DNA from: Rallus limicola
Lineage: Eukaryota; Chordata; Aves; Gruiformes; Rallidae
Direction of reading: 5' to 3'
NCBI GenBank assembly: GCA_022605955.1
Contig: JAKCOZ010000014.1
Location: 13,398,001-13,462,000 of the forward strand
Length of the DNA stretch: 64,000 nucleotides
Below, one piece after another: positions 25,291 to 37,579 of the stretch (its first letter is position 1; each line of letters starts with the position of its first letter). The translations under genes and the position numbers were made by a program. The notes beneath the pieces are model-generated. The model was not told the DNA's origin. It worked only from the letters and a program-made list of their open reading frames with translations, and did no database searches.

Positions 25291-26097
25291 AACCACAAAA
25301 CTCTCCTTCCTCCCTCCCCATCTTGCTGCTCAGTCTAGTTTCTCTTTTGTTTCTTTGTATTTTTCCTCTCATTTTACAAGAAGTCATTATTTAAAAAATG
25401 TGAGGTGTAAATATGTTTCTACTCTGCTGATTGTACTCCTGCACTCATAAAACAGTATCTACATGATTAGCAACTTAATTATTTTTTACACTATAAATGA
25501 CGAATCTTGAAAGCCTCTTCTGCACTATGTATGTCCCTGCTTTTCCTGATTTTTATTCAGTTATAAACTAACATGATAGTCTGAACATTCCTGAAATAGG
25601 TTTTCTTCTCAGATTAGTCTGGGAAAGTTATATGTTAGCACAGGGGGAATGGCAGTTCCTCATGAGAGAAACAATTCCTTAAAGATCACCTACACAGGGG
25701 AAACTGTTCTCTTTGCAGGAGTAGCAATTGAACGTGGTTGTGCACATGACTGCAATCTAAAGAATACCAGACGCTTTCCTTGGTGTTGGGGATTTGACTG
25801 TAACTCTTAGTCATATTGATGAATACTGAGTCACCCAAAGACCCCTCCTAATCAAACAAGGTATTACTCACATAGATGTTCCTCAACATGAGTAAGGACT
25901 GGAAATTTGTACCTTAAGTGTTAACAACTACGAACTAATCTAAGCATGTTTTTACCATACTTCGGATCAGTCCTAAAAAACCTCATGTATGAAACTCCTA
26001 TTTCAAAATGCTTGTTCTTGTTAACCTCAAGGTCTGTGGGGTTTTAAGTGAACACGTACACAGTAATAAGAAAAAATCCTCTTGGGTTATTCCTCAA

Positions 26098-26141
26098 CAA
26101 CTGCTGTCATAGGTGAACTCCAACCTATATGACAGCAGCTG
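26098..26141. repeat. Short inverted repeat (hairpin)
   Basis: CTGCTGTCAT (26101-26110) pairs with ATGACAGCAG (26129-26138), and AGGT (26111-26114) pairs with ACCT (26123-26126). The right arm has a 2-nt bulge and the loop is 8 nt. Two further outer pairs flank one A/C mismatch. About 16 pairs fit in 44 nt. It lacks the length of a typical pre-miRNA. A local inverted duplication is the simplest reading. Confidence 0.85.
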
Positions 26142-26149
26142 GCTAAAGA

Positions 26150-28120
26150 AACCAAGTTTCTTGGCTTGTCTGGGCCTTTTCTCCATTTGCTATATGCTTG
26201 CAATAAGCTGCTCTCACCAAATTACTTCTTAAATTCGATCAATAGGTAAAAATACATCTTATGGTAGTTTTCTCAGCACTGTAATGCATATAGCCCACTG
26301 TAGATGGGGCTGAGCATGAAAGAACATTTTCAAATAGAAAAATAAAACAGTTCAGGTGAGCAGAGCTCTTTTCAGCAGTGCAGTTACCATATTATTCAGT
26401 TCAAAGGAGAGTCATGTCAGTGGCACATGCTACAAGCTTTCACAGCCATGCCCATGGATACATGTGCACTTGGTAGCTTAACTCCAGCCCACAGTCAGTC
26501 ACTGTGAGCTGGAAAAAGGGCAAATATGACTACAAGACCACAAGAAGAGCTAGCCTATTAGTTTTTCTTTTGTATTTGGTGGCATTGCCCCAGTGGGAAG
26601 AGGAAGATGGAATAACTCACTCAAGAAGCAATCTTCCGCAGTAAGAAAGCAGCTACATAGAAGATCATTTGTATTTGTAGCTTTGTTGTGTACAGTGTCA
26701 GAAGGATTAGCGGTCCCTGTACAGAACCTTCATTCCTCCCCCTTCTACTTCTCTCCCCTAAAAATATTCTTGGTAACTGACACTATTTGGTTTCTCTGTT
26801 AGCCAAGTCAACAGACAAGCTGACAATTAGATTGAATAGAATGACTTTCTGTTTACGCTAGATAAAGTAGCCAGTGCTAACAACAGGTGGCCACAGTACC
26901 TGTAGATGGTGAAAGCTCATGCTGGAGCACACCCCAAGAACCTGTGCTAAGCCCATTGTTTCAAACACATAGCCTAGACAGGAGTTGACATTGTCAAACT
27001 GGGATTAGCTGAATGTGACTAGCCACAGTAGCAGCAAGACATGATTGTTCACCTGTGCTAGTCACCTGACACAAGGTCTAAGACTGGTTTTATCAGGTCA
27101 GGCCTAAGACGACTGTGCTCAGTGTCCCACCCTCCAATAGCGGCAGCAGCAGCGGTTACCTAGAGCAGCGCATAAGCATCCCAACCCAGACATCCTCTCT
27201 CCAGCAACGAGCAGTGCAGGGACTCTCAGAGCCAGAGGGCCTGTCTTTGAATTTTAGTCAAGTGCCATTTGCAAGTAGAGGTAATGCACCACATGTATTT
27301 GAATGCAAACTAAACGATTTGGGGATGAAAGTAGAGAAAAGGGGCAAGCTATTGTGGTAAAACCCTAGTATTATCATATATAGTTTCTCTCAGACAGCAT
27401 CCAGATGCTAGCTTAGATGTGCTGTTTAGTAGAAATGCAGATGGACGGGCTGACCTGTAAGTCTCCGTAAGTGGAACAGAGATCGTTATCTGTCCATCTG
27501 GTCATGTAAAAGCAACTAATGAATTTTACTCTACCCTAGCATTTCTAACACACTGACATTGAAGGTACCTGGCTGCAATTCAGGGAATTCACAAGCTACA
27601 GTGCAGGTGTTATGGGCCTGGCATTTTCCTTGCTCAATGCATCTTCTTCCCTGTCCATCTTAGACTCCAGTGCTGGTGGGATCAGTTCAGCACTCACAAG
27701 GATCTGCTTCAGGACTGTTCTCAGCAAGTCCACAGAGCTGGGGACTGACTAGGACATAGCTCCTTACCCTTGTGCTGCTCACTGTCGGCTCCTGCTCAGA
27801 GTAACATGATTCTTTTCTCCCTAACACTCTGGTGACACTTGCGTAACTTGTGGTGCCAACAAAGCCTCATTTTAATTGAGCTGAAATGGCACTAACAAGA
27901 TGCGGAGGAAGAAGTTGACAGTACCTATAGCAGTGAGTGTTCGGAAGGAAAGACACCGAGAGGATGAAATTCACTCTTCAAAATTATACATCACACCTAA
28001 TTGCATGAAAATGTTAACGACTGTTTCTTGCGGGGGTACAGTTGTGATCCTAACGACAAGCGTTATGTGGGTACAAATTCATCACAGGATGAAACAAAAC
28101 TAGGTCTGTGGAACAAGAAT
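26150..28120. other. Unique non-coding sequence
   Basis: No gene is recognised. Small open frames occur, such as 27115-27360 and 27900-28103. The latter ends just before a 16-base A run (28127-28142), which recalls a retroposed poly(A) tail. The frame has no recognisable domain and no target-site duplication was found, so a processed pseudogene is not called. Confidence 0.55.
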
Positions 28121-28126
28121 TTAAAC

Positions 28127-28142
28127 AAAAAAAAAAAAAAAA
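28127..28142. repeat. Poly(A) run of 16
   Basis: Sixteen consecutive A residues are followed by a purine-rich GGTAGAAAGGAAGG stretch. It could be the tail of a decayed retroposed copy or simple slippage. Nothing upstream is identifiable as a parent element. Confidence 0.9.
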
Positions 28143-28309
28143 GGTAGAAAGGAAGGAAAGACAACAAGCCTCTCCAGAGCCAGCTGTGGCCTTAAGGAGC
28201 TCTTGACTGGTGATTCCAGTATTTAGATATCTTAAATGTGAAACCTACTCCTCCATGAAGACATGCCAGGGCTTGTAGCTGTACTAATTAAATACGTTAG
28301 GCGAAGGTT

Positions 28310-29450
28310 TCTGATATGATAATCAACAACAAAACCGGCAGCTTTAAGCATTTAAACCATCTTAATGAGGTGTTAGAACCGAAGCCCTTTGAGGTGAATG
28401 GGGAAAGTTTATACACACCGCTATTGTTCCAGCCCGTCTGGCTCTCCTGAAACAACAGTGCATTTTACCAGTGATTACCTTAACAGCCGGGTGGATAAGA
28501 AGTTGAATTCCTGGGCTGTGTTTGTTCTTTACATCCTCTTCATTTTCAAAAGCTAGGAAATGTAAAGACAATGAGAAAAATAGCCTGACATTGGAAGAAT
28601 CGTGAGAGGGAAAAACATCCCAAATTTATGCACCTTTGGTTGTGCCCGTAAGTTATTTGAAACTTCAGCCTATTTAGACACTGGGGGAGTAAATGGATGG
28701 CTCCTCATTACCGTCCGCTTTGTAGGGAACAAAACGCTTTCTTTTCCAAACGATGGCCTATCAAGGGCTCATCAGTGTGATTAATCGGCTCGTATTTGCA
28801 CAGGCCTTTGAAGACAGAGGGGGCTGTAGAGGTGCAGCGGGTTATTAACTGCCGATGTAAAACTCCCCGAATTCCATTTCCTCGCTAAGCCAGTCTTGCA
28901 AAAAACTGCCACCAAACAAACAATTGAAGACGTAAGTACATCACTTCATTCCCCTCAGAGAAATATTAACTTCAAAGCTAAGGTAGGACCATTTAAATGC
29001 AAGGAACCCTTCGAGCAGGAAGCAATGCTGTAGTCACACGAGGGGACTGCCGCATACAAGCCTCGGAGCATCTGCCAAGGCGACTGGTGGCTACATCATT
29101 CATACTCTGAAAGGCGAACGCCCAACCCCGCTTAAGATAAAGCTGCTGACGCTGATATCTAGGTGTTCTCCTGCACTGCTTTTCATTGTAGCCAAAGGCC
29201 AACATCTCCACCCAAAGACTTTTAACTATCTAGCGAATTTGGGGCCTCACCTGAGGGCCCACAGAATCTTCCACAGATAACTTCATTTGCAGCCTAAGTA
29301 GAGTTGGCATTTCGCTTTGTTTTAGTTGTGCAATCAGTTGAAGCGTGCTGTTAATGTAGTTGTACAATTTGCCATCGATCAAAACACAAAGGACAATTCT
29401 GGGGTATGGCGAAGCCCTCACAGAGAGAGAAATGTTTTGTTGTTAGACAT
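28310..29450. promoter_or_regulatory. CpG-retaining block, candidate conserved regulatory element
   Basis: A hand count gives about 32 CpGs in 1.1 kb. The following kilobase has about nine. The sequence is high-complexity and non-repetitive, with only short incoherent frames, and mixes CpG-containing words (ATTAATCGGCTCG, GCCGATG, CCTCGCTAAG, AAGGCGAACGCCC) with AT-rich homeodomain-type words. Retention of CpG away from any gene suggests either low germline methylation or selection, as seen at many developmental enhancers and ultraconserved elements. This is inference from composition. A non-coding exon or a small unmethylated promoter is the main alternative. Confidence 0.4.
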
Positions 29451-32400
29451 AAATTTGTTCAGCATTAGTAAAAAGTAGTTACTGGTGTCCTTTGCCCAGC
29501 CAGTGTGTAGGTGTCCGACCATGGAAAATGTTATCTCCCAGAATAATTGTTCCCTTTATGTGTGCTCTTATTTATTTTGTTTTGGTTTAATTTTTAAAAT
29601 TAATTAACTGCCTTACAGCAAGCAGTTGAGTACCAAAAACGGTTTAAGTGCTATCCTTAGAAAGGAAGAAAAGGAGCTCATGCTGATTTATTTAGACTAC
29701 TGCTGGCCTCAGTAAAAGACCTCTGCTTGTTTTGTGCAAGCAAGAGGCCAGCTGATTCACAGCCTTGCCTGTATTCTTTAGAATCGCTCCTGGATGAGGC
29801 TTTGTTGAACCCCAGGTCCTTATCCTACATTTATTACAAAACCAGGTCTTTGGATCCATACATGGTCTAACTGAAGTAATCAAGGCTGTACATGACCCTT
29901 TGTCAGACACAGATGACTCTGTGATGTATTTTCGGTGTGAAGGATCTCCTCTCTAATTTTAGATTTCTCTTTACAGTCACCCATTCAAAACTCAACTGAA
30001 AAACATAGTACTGGGGCTAAATCCCTGAGAAAAGCCTCCAGCAGAGTTGGAGTATCGGCTAATTCCTGAAAACAGCACAATTCATTTTCAGGCTCTGATG
30101 AAAATACTAACACAGAACTGCACAATTATTTGCATAAGTTTGGTACTAACATAACTGTATCATGCCTGAAGTGCCGCATAGGGAGCAGGAGGGACTAAAC
30201 TTGTTCTCTTTGTGTAAGATGTATTTCATCTGTGTGGGGGAAAAAAGGGAAGAAACAAGAATAACTGATGTAATGTAGATAACAAATAGTTTTACAATTG
30301 CTAACTACGATGATATGCCTTTGGTTGAGGAGAGAAGGTATTTCAAAAGCATTTTCCTCCCTAATTTTCCATTCGCCACACTGCAGCCATAGCCCTGCCA
30401 AAGAAAACTGCCAGTGAGAGCTGGTGAAGGCATCTGGATGAGTACCTCCTCGAGGAACTTGTGACTGACTGGAAGGAGAGGAGAACTGGGATGGTGTTGT
30501 CTACCCTTACTCATGCCTCCTGGGGGTGAGGTGCTGTGCCTCCTTGGCGGTTCCGCACCACAGCCTGCTCTGCTGCCAGGCAGGACTCTGGGGTTCTAGT
30601 CCCAGTTGCTGCTAGCAGCAGCTGTTCCAGAAGAGGGAAGAAAGAGGGAAGTCTCTCCCGATGAGGGAATTTCACTGGAGAAAGTGTGCACATGTTGCAC
30701 ACAGTGTATGTGTTGCATCCCAACTGTGAGGTTTCATAGGCCCTAGGGAGGACAACACCCACCTCCTTGCACCTTCACTTGCAATCTCCTCCCTCCCTCC
30801 TTGTCATTTTTCAGACCCCTAAGGAAAAGGAAAAACTATCACAAAGTCAATGATATAGCCATCTATCTACTGCAGCTGAGACTTGAGAAAATCAAAACAA
30901 AAGAATGGAAACTTTACAGACTTTTTTTTTTTCTTTCTGGCTAAATTTGAAGAGTGTGGAAGAGAGATGAAGGATGTTTTGCTTGTTTGTCTTGATGTGA
31001 CAAAATATCCCCTCATTTTCCTTCCTATTACTGGGAGAAAATGAGTGGTTAGCTCATTACACTGACACCAGAGACAATATTTTGGTCTACTGATTTATAA
31101 CTTCCATCTTGTCTTATTTATGACCCCTCAATTCTAAAACAGTCTAGCTGAGGATGTAGCTATGGCCCTTTGCATCACACATCTAGCTGGAGGAGTATGA
31201 GGCACAAGGTGTTCACAACTAGGAGGCCTAAGACCTGAAGCAAATCTTTACCTGTTCCTGTTCTCACTCACCTGTACATCCATCCATTGAGGATGTTCAT
31301 TCAAGAGAAATATGCTTATCTAAAGAAAATATGTATTTTACTGCCTTTATGTAAGCCAGTGTTGATGCTGTCAGAAGAGGCAGGAGCAGTGAGTAATTTT
31401 CAGGACAAAAAGCCCAAAATCAAGGTGTCAACCACCCAGCTATCACTGAAGGGAGCTGCTGGGGGTTGCTAGTGAGGTTAGGAGGGAGATCGTGGGAGTT
31501 CGTTCAGTTTTGACAAAGGTGGGCTTGAATTACCCTGGAAATCATGACTCAGATGTTTTCGTGGCCCCAGCCTGTATTACTCCCAGGAAACTCTCTGATG
31601 CCAAAGTCACAGTTTAGTTACATCAGTGACTCAGAAGTGTGAAGATTCATATTTTAGCACTTCACAATCAGAGGCAGCATTAAACCATTTAAAAATGAAT
31701 GCTGATGAAAACGAAGAACTTAAGGGTGCTGCTGACCATGGGTGCACACTCGGATCCTAAACTGAGATGAATAGTTTAATTGTTTTCTGTCACTTATTTT
31801 GGTTAATAGTTCAGGAATAAAATGAGCCTACTGCTATAAGATATTTGTTTAATCCTGTCAGGAGATCCTAAATTAATTTTCATTTTGCCTTATGTGCTAA
31901 TGTATAACTGAAAGAGAAATCTTACCTATGAACACCCCTGTACCTTAAACTGCCTTTCTTGAGCTCAGAGAAAGCTCTTGTTTTTTACTTAAATGATACC
32001 CATGTGAGTGCTTTCTACCTCTTTTAGGACAATCTTTTGAAGAAGCAACAGCCCTCTTCCATATTTCTGTAGCAGCCAACACAAACAAGATCTGTCCTGA
32101 CTGCCTTTCAAAATGAAAGATTTGCTGAACCTTGCAATTGTATGATAGCTTTAGTATTATTGTCTGATTTTAAAAGTTATTTGTTAAGTACCAATTTTTC
32201 AAGTCTTGTGATTAAATGGACATTTTGCTCCTCCTTTGCTCTTTTCAGTGAAACAGCTTTTCTACCTTTTGCAAGGACAGCTTGAAAAGGTAAATGTGAA
32301 AGGCTTAAAAAAAACCCAAGGGAAATGCTTCTCCCAGGTTTCTAAATCTGTGTGTGTGTGTATGTGTGTGTGTAGAATATGTGTCTGCCATACAGACGAG

Positions 32401-33240
32401 TCATGGTTTTTAATTCAATATCCTCCTTGTCAGTGATTTTTGAGCCAGTGACTAAAAGCACTGAATAGCAATCAAAATTATTTTACTTGCTTCTTCAGTG
32501 GCTCCTTAGTGTGAACTAAGTGAAAGCAATCATTTCTGCAGAACTATCTGTTTACCTGGTGTCTTGAAATAGATGAAGCTTGATCCAGAAGACTCATCTT
32601 TTTGCCCTGAGGCATTATGATCTAACGCATTTTATTAACTGAGAGAATGTAGCACGAAGTGGCATATGGCCTTTTAGCTGGGATGATTTAGGGTGACACA
32701 CTCCAAAGGAGCAAACAGAGCTTCAGGTTCCTCTGCGACTACTGTAGCTTTTCTGAGTTGGGCATAGGAAGCTGAACGGAATAAAGCCATCTCTAATTTA
32801 CAGTGGCAGAAGTGAGATGAATTCTCAGTTAAGATGGTGACACTAAATGAAAGCAGTGGACCTGCTTGTTCCACTGGTGGCTGTGGTGGAGTGAGATATA
32901 AAAATAACCAAAAATGCCTTTCTTTAAAATGGGGAGATATTTCAGTTGTTTCTGGCTAATGCTGTAGGTCCCATTAGAGGTTAAAATCTCCGTATAAGTG
33001 AAACACTGGCAACATGTTCAGAGAAACTATCTTTGTGTTTTGCTTTAGTTTTGGCAAGACAAGATGCACTAAGATGAATGAGGGAGCAAGTGTGATGTGC
33101 AAGATCCTGCCTTGCTGCCTTTATTTACCGCATTCAGCCTGCTTTCTAGTTTTCACTGTGCTATGTAGCACCACAAGTGATGAGACAAACCAGCGGCATA
33201 AAATAAGCTGCGGTCTCACTGGTGAGGATGTATATTGACT
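29450..33240. other. Unique non-coding sequence
   Basis: CpG-poor, ordinary sequence with no recognisable gene. Frames are at most 83 codons. It contains a T run near 30921-30933 and a (GT)n tract at 32349-32373. Confidence 0.6.
32349..32373. repeat. (GT)n microsatellite with one TAT interruption
   Basis: About twelve GT units are broken by a single TA substitution in the middle. Interrupted tracts are usually more stable than pure ones. The tract generates a cysteine/valine run in the frame at 32236-32436, which is not a protein feature. Confidence 0.92.
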
Positions 33241-34240
33241 TTTCCATCTGGAGCTGCCTGTCTGATGGACAGGGAGGTCTGGGTGGCCTTTACCTGGGGA
33301 GCAGGCCAGAGTTGTGCCTGCTACCAGGTACTTGGATACTGGGGCAGTGAAGCCACTAGATGAGTATCTGTCAGGGAAGGCCCCCTCATCATAAAGGGTC
33401 TGTTGGGCGGAGGAACCAAAGGCTGAGGCCTGGCAAGGTTGTAGGATGTGTGTTTGCCACTGCCCCCCTGTGCTGGCTGGGACATGCAGGAAGCTGTGTG
33501 GGGTGAGAATGACCCTCTTCTCCAGAAGTGTCCAGTGTCATGCCAGAGAGATAACCCTCTGCCTCCTATACAAATCTTCCTGGAGCATGGGAAGATGCTG
33601 AGCCACCACACGCATCAGTGGCTGGGGCAGAAATGTTTGCCCTGGTCCTTTACTCTCCAGTGTTGACTATTGGTCATAGGCCCATCCGTTCCTACATGAC
33701 TGAGTCACTGTTTTAGATCCCATACAGGTCCCACGTTTTTCACAGTGTGAGATTTCGCATGGTAATTTCAACATAGTCAATGCCCAAAGTTGGCCTACAA
33801 CCATACCAGGCAGCAGTGACCCTGCGGTGGGCATGGCAGCAGTGTCATTGCTTCCACTGGAGGTGATGCTGTGAGCCTGGCAGAAGCAGAAGCTATACTG
33901 GGAAGGGTATGGCAGCCCATGGCTCCTTGAATTCATCAAAAGAGCATAAGGGAGCAATGGATCCAAGATCTAGTATCTCAGTTTGGGTGAGATGGGCTTG
34001 CAGTTGGGGATGGCCAAGCAAGGTGCTCCTGTGCAGTGGTTTCCAGGGTTGGGGCTGCAAGGCCTAGGGTCAAAGAGATCATGGTGGAATCTGCAATGAC
34101 AGGCTTTCCCCAATACTGTGCAGTCTCACAAGACCCTGCATCCGGTGCAAAGCTGGTGGAAGATGATCCCACCCACACTCAACTCCTCTCCTAATGACGT
34201 ATTGGCACCTTCATGCCGCAGTTCACCACCTATCACACAT
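33240..34240. other. Second GC-rich block, no gene recognised
   Basis: GC content is higher than in the flanks. Three successive minus-strand frames (33321-33611, 33667-33966, 33978-34178; 96, 99 and 66 codons) lie end to end, with a plus-strand frame overlapping the first. The translations show no family I recognise. The end-to-end arrangement could be a decayed gene or element broken by stops, but the absence of motifs and the plus-strand overlap favour chance in GC-rich DNA. CpG is not strongly enriched, so it is not a classical CpG island. Confidence 0.4.
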
Positions 34241-37200
34241 GTCTTCTCACTGTTTAGGGGGCTGTGCTGCTAAGTAGATCAGTAAAATCATCCCAACTAA
34301 AAATAAAAGTGTCTGGTTTGTTTTTCACCTGTATCCTAAAGGAGTGTGGCAGCACAGCAGAGGGATAACTGAAGCACAAAGAGAGAAATAAGCTCTGGGA
34401 ACCAGAAGGAGTTGGAACTTTTAAAGCTGGCTGTGCCACTAAAAATAGCGTCATCTGAAACCACAGCCAGAATCGACACAAGGAGTCTGTACTTTTATCT
34501 TTACAAATTTCCATAACATAGGAAAGCCCTTGATGACAGCTCTGTTATTGGCAATAACGAGTGCTCTGTGTTAGACCTGCACGTGCCACTTCAGAAATGT
34601 ATGCCTAGGAAGGGAAGTTCTTAATTTGATTATTCAAGCAGGCTTGAGACTGGTTTGCAGTCTCTTGCATCAAGATGCCAAACATCTCCTGTCAGAAAAG
34701 ATATCCTCACTTATGCCCCATAGCTACTGCCAACAGGATCAGAAATGTTGTTTTTAATTAAAAATGTTATTTCTAAATACACTTTGCAGTGGATATTCTT
34801 GGTGAGAAATGCTTCTCACCTTGTGAACTTTCAGACTGCTGTACTGCTGATCAAAAGATTGCAAGCCTTTCTCTGATGTCTTGTCTACACAAGCTAAGCA
34901 AACGTGCTTTGGTTTCCACTGAAAGGCTTTGCTGGTGTAGCTGTGCTGGCTCAGAGCTGAAAAAACCCATGCAGGCAAAGACCAGATCTCCCAACCTTTT
35001 TGCCATCATAGTTTATTTAATTTAATGTGGGCAGCTACTATCACAAAGGAACTCTTCTATATTAGAAACTGCCAGTAACACCCTGCACTGCCAACTCCTA
35101 GTGTGCTTATGGGTGAAACCTAGTAGCGGATTTATTCAGGACCTCACAGCAGATTATGTTAATTGGTCAGGATGGGTCACCACTCAGGTTCCCCAGACTA
35201 AACTCAACCTTACTGTTGTATATATAAGACTGAACTCTTACAAAAAGTCTGTTTTGTAAAGAATGTCCTTTGCTGAGTTTCCACTGAGAGCTTTATCACA
35301 CACTTCTAGCAATGAGTGTTTTCAAGGGTAGATAAGTTCAGAGTCCCAACAAAGCTCGTGGTTTGGACCTAATAACAACCAGCCTGGTTTTTTCTCACCC
35401 TGCATCTTGTACAACTACTTACACCTGTTACACCTGTGGGTGTGAAATGCTACCACATGATAGCAGTCCTGTCTTACACCCTCCTTCACTTACTTCTCAT
35501 ATGCGTAAATAAGGATGCTTTGGACCATAACACGCAGCTGAGGGTACTACGTTGTACAACCAGTTTCAAAGTACTCTTTTAGGTCCTCTGTAAATCTCCT
35601 ATCATTCTGCTACATATACAGTAACCCCCCAATAGAGAAGCTGCATAAATAAAGCATAAAATATGGTCACCAGCTTTTCTTCCCAAGCTTGTATCTCAGC
35701 TGCAGAATTAACTCATGCTCTCTTGCTTCCCTCACATAAAACTGCTACTGCGTTACACTTGGTGTAATTCTGGCCTGTCTTAGGGTGTGAACTCCAGAGT
35801 GAAACCTTCAACTCCAGAGTGAAACCTTCAGTGAGGGTGCTCTTAACCTCTTCTTCTGTAGTGATTGTGAACACAAAACTGTTCAATGTGGCCAGTAGCC
35901 TTCTGATATCTTCCACAGCGTGCTCTGATGAGATAAGAAGGAAAGATAAATCCTTTCACAAAAGACTAGGAAAGGATCACAGAGCACTTTGGTTTACCAC
36001 ACTCATAAATTTCAGGGGCCAAGTCCTCAGAAGACCTCGCAGTGCACACAGTGCCTGTGCATGGTTTTGCACTGTGGCTGCTCACCCCTTACGACAGCTT
36101 AAGCTCAGATGTTCATCTACATTAAAGCTGCAGTGAATCCATTCCCATATTGACAGGCAGGAAGGCAACAGAGGCAACACTAGCTACACCATGCTTAGCT
36201 AGTCTAGCTGTCCTCTTCGGGGTCAGAGCAGAGCTGATTTGACGGAGAAATAAAAGGTTTATATCTGCAAGGCCTTAGAGACCAAGCAAAACACAAGTGT
36301 AACAGAGTCTTCTTATCCATAAGAAGCTAAATCATCATCATCATCGAAATGGTTTCAGCAATTGTGACTTTACTGCAACACTTGTCACATTTGATCGTTT
36401 TCTTAAAGGCCACACTCACAATTTTCTTTCTGAAGAAGCTGAAGGAACAGCTTTCACGTAAAAAACACAAAAAGTATCCCTGTGGTTGCAGGGCAAACTG
36501 TGAGAACACAACCCACAGCAATTCAAAAACCAGAAAGCAAATCACAACAGCCCATCATTGCCTGAAAAAGCCATGCAGTTTTAGAACAGTCTCATGACTC
36601 TGGGAGGCAAAACTTAGTGTCTTTTGAATGCTTGGCACAGGCACCGCACTGATTCCACTGCAACTTTGCTTAACAGCGTGAACTTGCCTGTGGTCCTTGG
36701 TTCTGAGTGTGTGTGCCACCAGCAACGTGTAATTCCTGACATTGCCAAACACCTTTTCCCTTTTCCACAATGCTGCTTTTCTTAGCTTTTCCAGTCAGCT
36801 TGTAACTTCAAGCAGACAGTAAGATGCTCACAAGCACCGGAGACCCTTCCCAAGAGCGGGCTATCCATCTGAATGAAAGCAAAAAAAGCAGAAGGACTCA
36901 TCAAATTGTCATCACATCTGCAAAAAGCTTCAAGAAAATGCTGGGGTTTTTTTCTTTCCTTTTTCTTTCCCTTTCTTTTATTTTTCATGGAGGTTTTCCC
37001 TGAAGCCTCAGCTCTCATGCACTGTTCAGCTGTTGCTGTGTTTCTTACGGAGGCTCTGTGGATTACAGGGGTCCCCTTCTTGCTGAGCCTCTCTGATACT
37101 GCTAAAAAGAGAGAAAGCTTCCAAATGTGACTGCATGCTGCATTATTTCTCTTTTTCTCATCTCTCATGTGTTTTCAGTTATGTGTGTATGTTGTTGTGT

Positions 37201-37390
37201 TTTTTTGAGTCTCTTCTAAAAGCTTTTAACTTCTCAAGCTTTGAGTCAAGCGCAGAGCCGAACATTGCACAGGCTCCCAGTCTGACAGATCCCAAAGAAA
37301 AGGGACAGAGCCCTTTGTAACAACCGGGAGCCCACGTGAGTGGGCATGCACACAGAGGCACACAGGGCTATGGGGAGCTCTGCTGGAAGA
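34240..37390. other. Unique non-coding sequence
   Basis: No gene is recognised. It contains the tandem duplication at 35791-35830, a five-copy ATC run at 36331-36345, and a pyrimidine tract at about 36947-36987. Open frames up to 128 codons (36782-37168 minus) are lysine-rich because they read through low-complexity sequence. Confidence 0.6.
35791..35830. repeat. Perfect 20-bp tandem duplication
   Basis: The 20-bp unit starting ACTCCAGAGT occurs at 35791-35810 and again, identically, at 35811-35830. Exact identity indicates a recent duplication or a polymorphic two-copy allele. Confidence 0.95.
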
Positions 37391-37397
37391 ACCACTG

Positions 37398-37577
37398 CAG
37401 GATGGATCAACACAGGATGGACCCACACAGGATGGACACACACAGGATGGACCCACGCAGGATGGACCCACGCAGGATGGACCCACGCAGGATGGACACA
37501 CACAGGATGGACCCACGCAGGATTGACCCACACAGGATGGACCCACGCAGGTCTGACCCACACAGGATGAATCCATA
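37398..37577. repeat. 15-bp minisatellite, 12 copies
   Basis: Twelve head-to-tail units of exactly 15 bp have the consensus CAGGATGGACCCACG or its ACA-ending variant. There is no length variation across 180 bp. Inner units differ mainly at C/A in the ACCC/ACAC position and at the last base. The end units (first, eleventh, twelfth) are more diverged, as expected of an old array homogenised in its centre. Because 15 is a multiple of three, every frame without a stop in one unit stays open throughout. This explains the overlapping frames at 37226-37650 on both strands. Confidence 0.97.
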
Positions 37578-37579
37578 CA

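Noticed and set aside
27900..28142. Small frame ending before a 16-base A run, as a processed pseudogene
   Set aside because: The translation matches no known protein and no flanking target-site duplication was found.
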